DNA of 64,000 nucleotides from assembly GCF_009870785.1 (NCBI RefSeq), contig NZ_WTWX01000001.1, positions 595,162 through 659,161 of the forward strand. Reading direction: 5' to 3'. A model generated the notes under the pieces. That model made no database searches. It was given only the letters and a program-made list of their open reading frames with translations, and was not told where the DNA came from. Position 1 is the first letter of the stretch; each line of letters opens with the position of its first letter. Origin of the DNA: Paenibacillus sp. An7. Lineage in GTDB: Bacteria; Bacillota; Bacilli; Paenibacillales; Paenibacillaceae. The position numbers and the translations under genes are program-made. Shown in pieces: positions 36,481 through 46,289 of the stretch.

Positions 36481-38249
36481 GAGTTCACCTGCTTTCCGGG
36501 TGCCTGCTGCTCACGAGCGATATGATCCGCATACTGAATATGATAGACATCTTGGTATTGACCAGGAACTCTAATCAGTTCGTCATGCGTCCCCCGTTGA
36601 ACTACGTGACCTTCATTCAGCACCAATATTTCATCCGCATGTCGTAATGAAGAAATTCGATGGGCAATAATAAATGTTGTTCTTCCTCGCATCACTTCCT
36701 GGAATCCTGACTGGATTTCATGTTCTGTCTCCATATCAACCGCACTTGTCGCATCATCAAGAATGAGGATTTTGGGATTCTTAAGCAGTGCCCTCGCGAT
36801 CGCAATTCTTTGCTTCTGACCGCCAGATAAGCCCATCCCCCGCTCACCAACAATCGTATCGTAGCCAAGTGGCATCTCCATTATGAAATCATGAGCTTTA
36901 GCAAGTTTAGAAGCGCGAATGATCTCCTCCATAGACACGTCTTTTAAACCATATGAGATATTATTACGAATACTGGATGAGAACAGGAACGTCTCTTGGA
37001 ATACGGCCGCAATCTGGCTGCGTAAACTTCGAATATTGATATCCTTGATCTCCATGCTGTCAATCTTGATTGAACCTGAATTAATATTATAGGCGCGCAT
37101 TAACAGCTGAATAATCGTGGATTTACCCGATCCAGTCCCTCCCAGAAAACCAATAACCGTTCCCGGGGGTGCATCTAGATTAATATCTGTAACGGCAGCT
37201 ATTTTGTTTCCGTAAGCAAAAGTCACATGCTCAAAAGAGACATGCCCCTTCACCTGCTCGGGCGCAAGGATAATAGAATCCTCTGTATCCTGAACATCAA
37301 TAGGCTGATTAAGTAACTCCAGTACACGTTCACCGGAGGCTTTGGACTGTGTATAGTTATTGATATGGAAGCCAATATTCCACATCGGTCCGATTATGTA
37401 CCAAATTAAACTAAAGAAAGCAACAAGTTCGCCTAATGATAATTCTTTTTGTATGACTAATCTGCCGCCAACAACAAGAAGTAAGATGACACTCATTGAA
37501 GCCAGAAGTTCCATGATTGGGAAAAACTTAGCCCATAAGGAAGAAGCAAAAATCTGATTCGTCTTGTAGCGTTCGTTCCGTATGGAGAACTTATCTACCT
37601 CATGCGGCTCACGAGCAAACGACTTAACGGTACGCACTCCTGTCACGTTTTCTTGAACCGCTGTGGTAAGTGAACTCATTGCGAGCCGCATCTCTTGGAA
37701 AGCAGGGTGAATTTGTGTTTCAAATTTTAGAGCAACGATCACAAGGATCGGCATGAAGATCATCGTGATTAAGGTCAGCTGCCAGTTAATGGAGAACATC
37801 ATAATCGACCCAAACAGAACCATGAGAACCATATTTAAAATCTGGGCAAAACCAAACCCGATAAAGTTACGAATGGCTTCGAGGTCACCGGTTAACCGTG
37901 ACATCAGATCCCCTGTCTTAGCCGTATCATAATAGCGGAAAGACAAAAACTGTAGTTTTTCGTAACACGCATTACGTAAACGATAAGCAAGATAGTTACC
38001 AAGCCTAGCGCCAAAAAAGCCGTGCAAGAACTGCAATGATGACTTTAAGATGACCACTCCGAGTACGGTTAGGGCAAGCATGGGAACGCCTTCAAAATTA
38101 CGAGGCGTTATCATATCATCAATGAGTACCCTCAGTAGATTCGGGTATATAAGCCCGAGTGCAGTCGCTAAGGCCAAGCAAAGTATTGATAAAAACAACA
38201 AAATACGTTTGGACCAGAAGAAGCTCTGCAGCTGCCTGAGAACATCCAT
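36477..38249 (-). CDS. ABC exporter half-transporter, YfiB/BmrC-like subunit
   Basis: A 590-residue half-transporter and first gene of the pair. It has six membrane segments, then Walker A GGTGSGKSTI near 370, a canonical signature LSGGQKQRIAIARALL near 470, and Walker B ILILDDATSAVD, in which Asp replaces the catalytic Glu. With the LSMGQ of the partner, one composite ATP site is degenerate and the other complete, as in BmrCD and TM287/288. The ATG follows AAGGAGGAG. The two genes overlap by 4 bases (ATGA). Confidence 0.93.
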   Translation of the reverse strand: MDVLRQLQSFFWSKRILLFLSILCLALATALGLIYPNLLRVLIDDMITPRNFEGVPMLALTVLGVVILKSSLQFLHGFFGARLGNYLAYRLRNACYEKLQFLSFRYYDTAKTGDLMSRLTGDLEAIRNFIGFGFAQILNMVLMVLFGSIMMFSINWQLTLITMIFMPILVIVALKFETQIHPAFQEMRLAMSSLTTAVQENVTGVRTVKSFAREPHEVDKFSIRNERYKTNQIFASSLWAKFFPIMELLASMSVILLLVVGGRLVIQKELSLGELVAFFSLIWYIIGPMWNIGFHINNYTQSKASGERVLELLNQPIDVQDTEDSIILAPEQVKGHVSFEHVTFAYGNKIAAVTDINLDAPPGTVIGFLGGTGSGKSTIIQLLMRAYNINSGSIKIDSMEIKDINIRSLRSQIAAVFQETFLFSSSIRNNISYGLKDVSMEEIIRASKLAKAHDFIMEMPLGYDTIVGERGMGLSGGQKQRIAIARALLKNPKILILDDATSAVDMETEHEIQSGFQEVMRGRTTFIIAHRISSLRHADEILVLNEGHVVQRGTHDELIRVPGQYQDVYHIQYADHIAREQQAPGKQVNS

Positions 38250-38439
38250 GTTTCTCCTCCTTCAAAATATTTACTTTTTTACGAACATTAATGAAGTTTA
38301 TCACCGCATTACCAACCCGGCAAAGCGAGAATCAACTCATATTTCGCCTTCTTTTCGTATGATTGGGCATTAACAGGAATTAATCACCATCTCTCAATTA
38401 AATGGTCAGCAATCCTCCCCTATTCAGGGTCATAGGCAC

Positions 38440-38484
38440 AAAAAAACACCCCCGCTGCGAAAAAAGCTTAGGAAGGGTGTTTTC
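38440..38484 (-). terminator. Terminator of the dynamin-like gene
   Basis: AAAACACCC and GGGTGTTTT arms with an irregular loop, followed by seven U residues on the minus strand. Nothing else was seen in 38250-38439 beyond the exporter's leader. Confidence 0.75.
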
Positions 38485-38491
38485 TGTACTC

Positions 38492-41400
38492 TTAATTATG
38501 TGATTCCTGTTCGAGTGAAGATAAGTTTTGAGCAAGCAGGACTAACTTCTCTGAATCATCTGCTAAATCCAGCGCTGCAACTAGTCCAGTAATATTCTCT
38601 TTCCACTGCTCACTGAGATCAAGAGAAACCTCATGAAACGATGTCCGAATAAGTGATTGATAGTAGTCTTTAAGCAGAGTCTCATTCCCCAGTAACTGTT
38701 TACTAATGAATTGTTTAAGCTCTGGCTCAAGGACTTGCTGTAATTCTTTTCTACCGTTGCCTTCAAAAAAGGACTTTGGGTTCTTGAAATATTTCCAAAA
38801 CAGTTTGAATTCTATGCTCTCCTGTTCTCCCCCCGACCGTAGAGACGGAGTTTCCCATCCCTTCGATGAACGGACCGAGAGTGTGATGCCTGGTGTCAGC
38901 CCACTGAGTTCGTCAGCCATTTCCTCTGCAGCGAAAGTCACCAGCTGTTTTCCTTTGTTCTCTAGCCTAATGGAAGTTGCAAGGAGTTCTTGCTGCATTT
39001 CTAGATTCAGCATTCGAAGCAGTTCCCGGCCTGATGAGATAAATATAGATTTCAAGTCCCCTGCGTCTTCTCGAAGTACAGAGGGGTGAAAGGCTTCGGA
39101 CATAAACTCTGAAATGCGGTAACCAATACGCTGACCTGTATGGAAAATTAATTCCTGAGTCTCCTGTGCGATCTCGTGGTCTTTAGATTGATTTGATAGC
39201 CGCTGAAGAAGTTGCTCCCCCTGTGCGAGTGCCTTTTCTAGTTCTTCTTTACGGCGCTCTCTCACTTCTGCTCCCTGACGCGCATCTTGCACCCACTGTT
39301 CTACTCTTTTGCGGGCAATGTGAATATCTTTATTTGCTTCAAGCAGAGCAATATCTAGTAACTCTTCCCCAGCAAATGTGCTGAATGCTTGTTCAAATTC
39401 CGTAAAACCTGACTCAGCAAGCTTGTCTTCATTCCCCGTTTGTTTGGCATCCAAAGCTTGCAGACTAGAAACAGCATATAGGTGGGGAGACCGCACCCCA
39501 TTTTGTTGCAAATTCTCACTGACATGCTCTTTAACTAGTTCCAATTCTTCAGAAGAAGCTGCAAGATCGGCGGCATTGATCACAAAAAACATATTATCAA
39601 GAGACTTCGTGTCCTTAACCCGGCCCAGTTGATTCAGGAACTGCCTGTCTCCCTGAGAAAAAGCATGGTTGTAATACGTTACAAACACGAGAGCATCTGC
39701 ATTCTTCATATAGTTAAATGTAACCCCGGTATGCCTTGCATTAATGGAGTCTGCTCCCGGTGTATCAACGATGATGATTCCTTGATTGGTTAGATTACAG
39801 CTATAATACAAATCAATCGACTCTACAAAACAAGATTTCGATTCTTCAGCAACATAAGCACGGTATTCTTCCATATTCACTACAAAAGATTGTCCCAGCT
39901 TGGACAAAGCATCATCATATCCACTGGCAGCTGCCTTCAAAAAACTATAATGCGGACGGCCCGCCGGATGTACTTGCTGCGGAGTTACCGTACTTACAGC
40001 CGCCCTCCATGTCTTCTCTTCTGGAACACCAAGTCCCAGCAGATTAAAAGAAAACGTCAGATCTGCCCAGACGCTGGCTTGGGATTTCATCGTCACTTGT
40101 GCTGTCCGGTGCGTCATGCCTTCCGGCGGCGCCATAATCCGGTTTATCGCTGCCGTGGTTGGATGCGGTGAGACCGGAAGTATTGCCTCACCAAGCAAAG
40201 CACTGGCAAATGATGATTTGCCGGCACTAAAAGCACCAAACAGAGCCAAAGTGAATGTTCCCTTGTCAAAAGATGCCGCACGTGTATTCAGCCCACGTAC
40301 TGCTGAGTTCATAGCGGAATAAGGGGCTAGATGAGCTGCGGCCTTGCGTAATCTAGTTGCAGCCGCAGATAAACGCTCATACCTACGAGCAGCAAGAGCC
40401 GGTCGCTCCTTGCGCATAGTCAGGGAACCCGTCTGCTCGGAGGCCGTAACATTACGATCTACACCGGTTCCCGTTAAATCTGCTGCTTGTTCCATCGGAA
40501 CAGTCCTATGATTGACCTCTGGTAATAGATCCGAGCTCCATGTTGTCACTTCCGGGAGCATCACACGCACAGCTGCAGCCGTATCCTGAATATCCTGCTC
40601 CAACCGGGATAACCGATCAGCAGCCTTATTTTTCACATCCAACTGTTTTCTTTGTTCCTCTAAAGCCACAAGGAGGGGTGCATTTTTCTCAGCCAGCTCA
40701 TGAAGCAGATCATCTACCAATGCAAGAGCAGACCTCCGGTAGGATGCAATTAGGTCTGCCCGCAGATCTTTACAATAATTAAGTACATATTCCCCCGTGA
40801 TCTGCGTATCAGGCGCTTGACGTTTCTTAATCAATTCTATCTCAGGAGTGTACAGATTCGCTTCTAGTTTCTCGTTCCACTCTTCATTCCAGAGTCCATG
40901 AGACTGCCCGAGCCCTCTTAACAAACTCCGAAGATGGAAGGCAATTTGCCCATCTGCTTGTCTCGTAAAGAGATTCCAAAATTGCTGCAGACGTGCCTCT
41001 TTTTCTTGCTCCGTCTTCCCTGAACTAAATAAAAAACCAACTTTAAACCCTGGGCGCCGGCTTTCTAAATAACTCTCGGCAGCTGACCTCACGTCTGCGG
41101 GCGTGATATTGGCAGAAGACAGCAACTGATCTGTCTCCGTTCGAAATTGTTTTCTTTCTTCCGCTGTCACTTCCCTTATCTGTGCAATCTCTTGATTAAA
41201 GCGTGCAGTCTCTGAAGCCAGTCTTGCCGCTCCTTCTTCTCCTCCAAGCTCATTTCGTATCTGTTCTTTCCTATTTTCATGCTTGGCTTCCCAATTCTTG
41301 ATAAATTCTTCTCCGACATGACGTGCTGACGAGGCAATACTATGCTGAATAAGATCTGACCTAAGATCTGGAATTGTTTTAACCAGCTCAACTAGCTCAT

Positions 41401-42172
41401 TCCACTGATTATATGGATGACTTTTTTGTTTCAACGTCGTAAATAAGAGACCCGCATAGGTAACTTCCCACGCAGCAAACACATCCTCTACCGCACTTCG
41501 GTACGCTGAGAAGCTAAGCTCTTGTTCACGATGTTTATCAATCTGCGTCACAACTAGATAAAGAGGCTTACCCCAATCGGACAAGCTTTTTGCAAAAGAT
41601 AAATTATTCTCCGATTGCACATGGTTATAATCCATCACATAGAAAACAGCATCAGCCAGATGTAAAGCTGAATCCGTTGCTTTCTTGTGAGCGTCGTCGG
41701 TCGAGTCTACACCAGGTGTATCCAGTAAAGCAGCATGCTCTTGCAAAAGGGGAACCTCATCCCACACCTCGATATAAGAGTACTGTTCACCATTCTTACA
41801 ATACTCATCTAATTCTTCAGGCATTGCTACGATAGGATTCCTTTCCTCGGAAGAGAATTGTCCTTCCCCTTCTTGAAATGTTTGATATATTTTAGCTAAC
41901 TTTGGTCCATTACGAATAGCCACTACATTGGCACTCGTAGGTACAGGACTTGCTGGGAGTACTTTTTTTCCACATAGACTATTAATCAAACTTGATTTAC
42001 CGGCTGAAAAATGACCGCAAAAAGCAATCGTCACCTCATCTACGGACGCTTTCTGAAGTAAATCTTCCATGGCAGATGATGCTGTCTTGTCTTCGTGCTG
42101 AATAAAAAACTGTTGCAGTTCTTGTAAACGCTCTCGCATTTCTTCATTCTGTCTGCTCCTGTGTGTCAGCAT
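38492..42172 (-). CDS. Double dynamin-like GTPase (DynA/YpbR family)
   Basis: A 1226-residue protein with two fused dynamin modules. Module 1: P-loop GHFSAGKSS at residues 53-61, G3 DTPGVDST near 150, G4 TQIDKH near 210, then a long coiled helical stalk. Module 2: P-loop GAFSAGKSS near 647, G3 DTPGADS near 805, G4-like NAADLAAS near 865, and a second stalk. This tandem layout and the length (about 1190 in B. subtilis DynA) fit the Bacillus protein that tethers and fuses membranes and helps against phage and antibiotics that damage membranes. AAGGAG precedes the ATG. It is transcribed alone. Confidence 0.93.
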   Translation of the reverse strand: MLTHRSRQNEEMRERLQELQQFFIQHEDKTASSAMEDLLQKASVDEVTIAFCGHFSAGKSSLINSLCGKKVLPASPVPTSANVVAIRNGPKLAKIYQTFQEGEGQFSSEERNPIVAMPEELDEYCKNGEQYSYIEVWDEVPLLQEHAALLDTPGVDSTDDAHKKATDSALHLADAVFYVMDYNHVQSENNLSFAKSLSDWGKPLYLVVTQIDKHREQELSFSAYRSAVEDVFAAWEVTYAGLLFTTLKQKSHPYNQWNELVELVKTIPDLRSDLIQHSIASSARHVGEEFIKNWEAKHENRKEQIRNELGGEEGAARLASETARFNQEIAQIREVTAEERKQFRTETDQLLSSANITPADVRSAAESYLESRRPGFKVGFLFSSGKTEQEKEARLQQFWNLFTRQADGQIAFHLRSLLRGLGQSHGLWNEEWNEKLEANLYTPEIELIKKRQAPDTQITGEYVLNYCKDLRADLIASYRRSALALVDDLLHELAEKNAPLLVALEEQRKQLDVKNKAADRLSRLEQDIQDTAAAVRVMLPEVTTWSSDLLPEVNHRTVPMEQAADLTGTGVDRNVTASEQTGSLTMRKERPALAARRYERLSAAATRLRKAAAHLAPYSAMNSAVRGLNTRAASFDKGTFTLALFGAFSAGKSSFASALLGEAILPVSPHPTTAAINRIMAPPEGMTHRTAQVTMKSQASVWADLTFSFNLLGLGVPEEKTWRAAVSTVTPQQVHPAGRPHYSFLKAAASGYDDALSKLGQSFVVNMEEYRAYVAEESKSCFVESIDLYYSCNLTNQGIIIVDTPGADSINARHTGVTFNYMKNADALVFVTYYNHAFSQGDRQFLNQLGRVKDTKSLDNMFFVINAADLAASSEELELVKEHVSENLQQNGVRSPHLYAVSSLQALDAKQTGNEDKLAESGFTEFEQAFSTFAGEELLDIALLEANKDIHIARKRVEQWVQDARQGAEVRERRKEELEKALAQGEQLLQRLSNQSKDHEIAQETQELIFHTGQRIGYRISEFMSEAFHPSVLREDAGDLKSIFISSGRELLRMLNLEMQQELLATSIRLENKGKQLVTFAAEEMADELSGLTPGITLSVRSSKGWETPSLRSGGEQESIEFKLFWKYFKNPKSFFEGNGRKELQQVLEPELKQFISKQLLGNETLLKDYYQSLIRTSFHEVSLDLSEQWKENITGLVAALDLADDSEKLVLLAQNLSSLEQESHN

Positions 42173-42276
42173 GTCCTAGTCAGGCTCCTTCTCAACTATT
42201 CTTTTCAACCAAATATGTACATTTTATCACTCAGAACTGGAGATTTGAACCTAATTTCGCAAAATCTTTCAGAATA

Positions 42277-42342
42277 AAAATAAAACCGACTCCCTCGCTC
42301 GATAAGAAAGATCAATTTCTTATCGGAACGTGGGACTCGGTT
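42277..42342 (-). terminator. Long-hairpin terminator after the small unknown gene
   Basis: An outer stem (CCGACTCCC with GGGACTCGG) and an inner stem (CGATAAGAAA with TTTCTTATCG) form one long hairpin. On the minus strand it is followed by UUUUAUUUUUAUU. Confidence 0.8.
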
Positions 42343-42405
42343 GATTCGCTGAATCATCCGCTTTAATCGAATACTCAGCTAATTTGATTGGGTTTTAGAC
42401 ATTCA

Positions 42406-42678
42406 TTATTGAACTGCATTCTCAAGTGTAGGAAGCAAGATTTCGAATACTTGTCCATGCTGCAGAATGGTGATATTTCTAAGCTTATCTTTCATTACAA
42501 CCACTTCAGTTTTTTGAGACATACGCTCAAGATAATGCTCAGGAACATCGCCGGAATGACTTACTGTAATTCCTTCGATTTCTTTTTCCTCATTTTCACT
42601 CATTTCAGTTGTCACTACTTCTTCAAAAATATCAGAAAAAGCGTCAAATTTGTCTGTGTACACGGAAATGCATTTCAT
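42406..42678 (-). CDS. Small conserved-looking protein of unknown function
   Basis: A 90-residue acidic cytoplasmic protein I cannot name. It starts MKCISVYTDKFDAFSDIFEEV, has an acidic middle (SENEEKEIEGITVSHSGDVPEHYLERM) and ends with a probable beta-rich part (TEVVVMKDKLRNITILQHGQVFEILLP). No signal peptide or membrane segment. The ATG at 42678 is chosen because AGAGG would overlap the ATG three codons upstream. It follows nth by 35 bases in the same direction and ends at a strong terminator, so it is co-transcribed with nth. A repair role is not supported by anything in its sequence. Confidence 0.7.
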   Translation of the reverse strand: MKCISVYTDKFDAFSDIFEEVVTTEMSENEEKEIEGITVSHSGDVPEHYLERMSQKTEVVVMKDKLRNITILQHGQVFEILLPTLENAVQ

Positions 42679-42713
42679 TTTTCTCATCCTCTACTATTCG
42701 TTTACTATTTTCT

Positions 42714-43400
42714 TTAGGTTAAAGCAGATGATCCTCGTTCCTTATCTTTCCTGATTTGGGACGTTTTCATACGCTTCTTCCCTTCACGACAGACGTCCAA
42801 AAGCGGACAGACCTGACATTTAGGTGACTGTGCCTTACAATGATATCGGCCAAAAAAGATGAGTCTGTGATGGGTGATCGTCCATTCATCCATGGGTACT
42901 CTTTTCATCAGCTTTTTCTCCACTTCAAGAACGGAATCTTTCCATCCTGCAAGGCCCAATCGTTTCGATACACGCTCTACGTGGGTATCCACTGCAATCG
43001 CTGGAACTCCAAAAGCATTGGAGACTACCACATTTGCCGTTTTCCGCCCTACTCCTGGTAGTTGGACCAGGCGATCGTGTTCACTTGGCACTTCTCCTTC
43101 ATACTGCTCTATCAAAATACGGCACATATTCTGTATATGCTTCGCCTTGTTGCGATACAAACCGATTCTTCTGATATCTTGTTCCAGTTCTTCTAGAGGA
43201 ACAGCAATATAATCTTCAGGAGTTTTATATTTTTGGAACAGGTCCACTGTCACTTTATTTACCGTTTCATCCGTACACTGTGCAGACAACAAGACCGCAA
43301 TGGTAAGTTCGAATGCGTTGCTGTGCTTTAGTTCACAATGTGCATCGGGAAACATGTTTGCGATCGTATCAAGAATGTGACGTACAGTCGCTGCATTCAT
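42714..43400 (-). CDS. nth: Endonuclease III
   Basis: A DNA glycosylase/AP lyase that removes oxidised pyrimidines. The 228-residue protein has the helix-hairpin-helix LPGVGRKTANVVVSNAFG with the catalytic lysine, the catalytic aspartate in AVDTHVERVSKRLGL, and the C-terminal [4Fe-4S] cysteines C-x6-C-x2-C-x5-C in CKAQSPKCQVCPLLDVC near residue 190. TAGGAGGT precedes the ATG. In Bacillus nth follows dnaD; here it follows the SLH-protein terminator and leads the small gene at 42406. Confidence 0.96.
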   Translation of the reverse strand: MNAATVRHILDTIANMFPDAHCELKHSNAFELTIAVLLSAQCTDETVNKVTVDLFQKYKTPEDYIAVPLEELEQDIRRIGLYRNKAKHIQNMCRILIEQYEGEVPSEHDRLVQLPGVGRKTANVVVSNAFGVPAIAVDTHVERVSKRLGLAGWKDSVLEVEKKLMKRVPMDEWTITHHRLIFFGRYHCKAQSPKCQVCPLLDVCREGKKRMKTSQIRKDKERGSSALT

Positions 43401-43419
43401 TGATGAGCTTACCTCCTAC

Positions 43420-43458
43420 AAAAAAAACGTCTTGATACGGCTAGTCCGTATCAAGACG
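43420..43458 (-). terminator. Terminator of the SLH-protein gene
   Basis: A perfect 13-bp stem (CGTCTTGATACGG with CCGTATCAAGACG) around five bases is followed by eight U residues on the minus strand. Confidence 0.93.
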
Positions 43459-43487
43459 GTCATTCTTCTTACTGCTTAAAGAAATGA

Positions 43488-46214
43488 CTACGGTTTGGAA
43501 ATCTCAACTACTACGTTATTGAGCAGATACAATACAATATTATCATTATCTTTGAGAGATTGCACGCTCAAAGTATGATCACCTTGATGAATGTAAACAT
43601 TCGGTGACAATTGAAAGCGATAGTTAGTGTCTGTCGTAGAAGTACGTTTCACTTGTAGTTCATTGGTAGAAGCACTATATGTCCAAAATGCTTTGGATAC
43701 AGGTGAAAGCACATGAAAAACGGCTGTTCCATCTGCATCTTGGGTCAAAATGACATGATCGGCTGCAGTAAGCGAACTAAGCGTGGTAGACGTACTGCCA
43801 TTCTTAACTACTTTCACCTTATTTGTATTCACAGATTCACTAGAACCCGAAGCAGTATTATAAGTTACTGTATTTCCACTGATGCTGCTAATCTCGGCCC
43901 ATGTTTGTTTTACAACTTGGATAGACTGCGGCGTATTACCATCAAAAGATACATTGATAAGTGAACCTAATTTTAGATCAGCTGGTTTCAACGCTGCTCC
44001 ATTATCACCTGTAATGGTTAGTTTGTCTACATAAATTTGGCTTGTAGCTCCATCTTTTTTCACCTCAGCACGGTAGGTAGACAAATTCAGGGATTGCAGT
44101 TCAAATTGCACTGCGGATTTCACATAAATCTTACTAATAACGTCCTGATTTGCGCCTAACATAGCTGTAATCTGATCGCCTGCTTTTACATCAGATAAGG
44201 AAGCACTGCCCTTTCCATATAACTCAACAGAAGGAGTTGTTTGGTAAGGCAAAGTGATACTTTCCCCATTCGTCTGAAGCAGTTTCACGTTCTTCGCGCT
44301 TGTACTTAGTTCCGTAACTGTTCCTTCATACTTGTAAACGATCGACAATGACAAAGCGCGTGTCCCAATTGTATTAAGGTTCACTTTACGGCCCTCTGTC
44401 AGATAAGGCTCAATACCAGTAAGCGTTGGAGACGTTGTATTGTACTCAAGTTTTGTTTTTTCATCCAGTGTAAACACCTGAGGTTTCTTGTTCGCATCAA
44501 GTACGGTAAGCAGTTTTGTTTTATTGTTGTATGAAACAACCGTAGCCAAATTCACTCGTTCCATCTGGCGATTGAGTACTTCAATTTTAGTAACCTCTTC
44601 ATTACTATTCAGTGTGATTTCTACCACATCACCTGATTTTCCATCTGCCAGCAGATCGCTGATAATCGGCTGCTCAATTCCACTGATAACAATCTGAGGA
44701 TTTGAAGCTAGAATCTTCACTTCTAGTGAGCCGCCATCTCTCATATAGGTAACCGTGGAATGATTCGCACCAAGCTCATACAGAGTACCTCGCACCGTAC
44801 GTTCTACACCTGCTGTAATTTCAATCGATTGAGCGATACTATCTTTAATTGTATATTTCACTGCGGTTCCGATCTTCAACTCAGATAGAGCTACGATCTC
44901 ATTTTGATATCTAATCACACTGATTCCATCTTGAATTTTGAGTACATCGGTTGTTCCAGAGTCGTTCACCACGGTAACTGTTTTTGATGTGGAATCCACA
45001 GATTGAACTTTACCCGTAGCTGTCTTATTCACCACACCAGATTTCACACGAACAGCAACTGGATTTTTTTGTGCAGTAAACGTTTCTCTCTGAATCTCTA
45101 TAACGCTTCCCGCAGTTAAGTCTGCGGCTTTAACTACATTTTCATTTTGATCGTAGAATACCGTTTTATCTGTGAAAGTGTATTCTTGATACGTATCTCC
45201 AGCAAATAACCATAGTTTGTTACCAGACAGACGTTCAAAACTGCCTTCTACGGATTCCGTCTTCGGTGTATTATCTAAGCTCTCTACATAAGTTGCTGTT
45301 TGGTTTTTACCGGCTACCATGACTTCGCTGTATAATGCAATGTCAGCCGCATTAATCCTCAGCTCAGAAGCACTCGTAAAGAAAGGCGTATTTGCATCTC
45401 TTGTGTATGTTACATATGTACTGCCGGTGTACAAGGTTATTTTGCTGTCTGTCAGTTCGGTTATGTATCCCTTGTGTTGTCCTGCATAAGAATAATCTTT
45501 GTAGCCTCCGCCACGGCTAAAGAACGTCGCTAACTGAGCACGAGTTACATTACCCTGTGGATTGAATTTATTTCCTGATATTCCCTGGGCAATATTCAAA
45601 TCAACCGCTACACTTACGTAGCCTTTCACACCATCCGATATTTTGTCATTATCCGCAAAATCGGTAGGCGCATTTCCTGCTGCCTTCGCTTGTGCTTCTT
45701 TATCGATGGCTCTAATTAATAACTTTGTAATCCATTCACGAGAAGCTTTTTTCTCTCCCCATGTCCCTTTATCAATCTTTGCATTAGCTTCTTCCTTCTC
45801 ATTAACTAGACCAAGGTCAAATGCTAAGGAAACATAGGATTTAAAATAATTGCTTGTAGAAATACCTGTGGGAAGTTTTGCTTTATCAGCGGCAGGAAGC
45901 TCTGATTCTTTATTCACAAATCGAATGGCCATCGTAATCGCTTCTTGCTGAGTTACTGCATCACCCGGTCTAAACAATCCGTTGTTACCCAAAAGAATAT
46001 TCTGTGATGCTAACTTGTAAATATGTTTTTCTGCCCAATACCCGCTTTTCACATCACTGAACATACCTGTTGCCGCTTTCGCCGTAACAGAAACGGGAGC
46101 TGTTTCAGCTCCCGCTACTCCTGCGTAGGCACTAAGCGCCATCAGGCTGGCGAGCATGGCAGATACCATTTTTTTAGAAGGAATGGAATTGATATTGCTA
46201 GGTTTGAAAGTCAA
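43488..46214 (-). CDS. S-layer homology (SLH) domain surface protein
   Basis: A 908-residue exported protein. A signal peptide (cleaved near VAGAETA, about residue 37) is followed by three SLH domains: FSDVKSGYWAEKHIYKLAS with GLFRPGDAVTQQEAITMA, a degenerate second one around SYVSLAFDLGLVNE, and TDFADNDKISDGVKGYVSVA with FNPQGNVTRAQLATFFSR (about residues 50-235). SLH domains bind pyruvylated wall polymer. The remaining 670 residues are repeated beta-strand modules of similar pattern (for example KNVKLLQTNGESITLPY, then DQITAMLGANQDVISKIYV). The start is TTG at 46214, eight bases after GAGGAG. The role of the beta-rich region is unknown. Confidence 0.9.
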   Translation of the reverse strand: MTFKPSNINSIPSKKMVSAMLASLMALSAYAGVAGAETAPVSVTAKAATGMFSDVKSGYWAEKHIYKLASQNILLGNNGLFRPGDAVTQQEAITMAIRFVNKESELPAADKAKLPTGISTSNYFKSYVSLAFDLGLVNEKEEANAKIDKGTWGEKKASREWITKLLIRAIDKEAQAKAAGNAPTDFADNDKISDGVKGYVSVAVDLNIAQGISGNKFNPQGNVTRAQLATFFSRGGGYKDYSYAGQHKGYITELTDSKITLYTGSTYVTYTRDANTPFFTSASELRINAADIALYSEVMVAGKNQTATYVESLDNTPKTESVEGSFERLSGNKLWLFAGDTYQEYTFTDKTVFYDQNENVVKAADLTAGSVIEIQRETFTAQKNPVAVRVKSGVVNKTATGKVQSVDSTSKTVTVVNDSGTTDVLKIQDGISVIRYQNEIVALSELKIGTAVKYTIKDSIAQSIEITAGVERTVRGTLYELGANHSTVTYMRDGGSLEVKILASNPQIVISGIEQPIISDLLADGKSGDVVEITLNSNEEVTKIEVLNRQMERVNLATVVSYNNKTKLLTVLDANKKPQVFTLDEKTKLEYNTTSPTLTGIEPYLTEGRKVNLNTIGTRALSLSIVYKYEGTVTELSTSAKNVKLLQTNGESITLPYQTTPSVELYGKGSASLSDVKAGDQITAMLGANQDVISKIYVKSAVQFELQSLNLSTYRAEVKKDGATSQIYVDKLTITGDNGAALKPADLKLGSLINVSFDGNTPQSIQVVKQTWAEISSISGNTVTYNTASGSSESVNTNKVKVVKNGSTSTTLSSLTAADHVILTQDADGTAVFHVLSPVSKAFWTYSASTNELQVKRTSTTDTNYRFQLSPNVYIHQGDHTLSVQSLKDNDNIVLYLLNNVVVEISKP

Positions 46215-46289
46215 AGTAATTTCTCCTCTCTTATGTGCACATCAAATCTTTTGCCATGTCGGCAGCCGAACAAACGATTGTCCTGCTCC

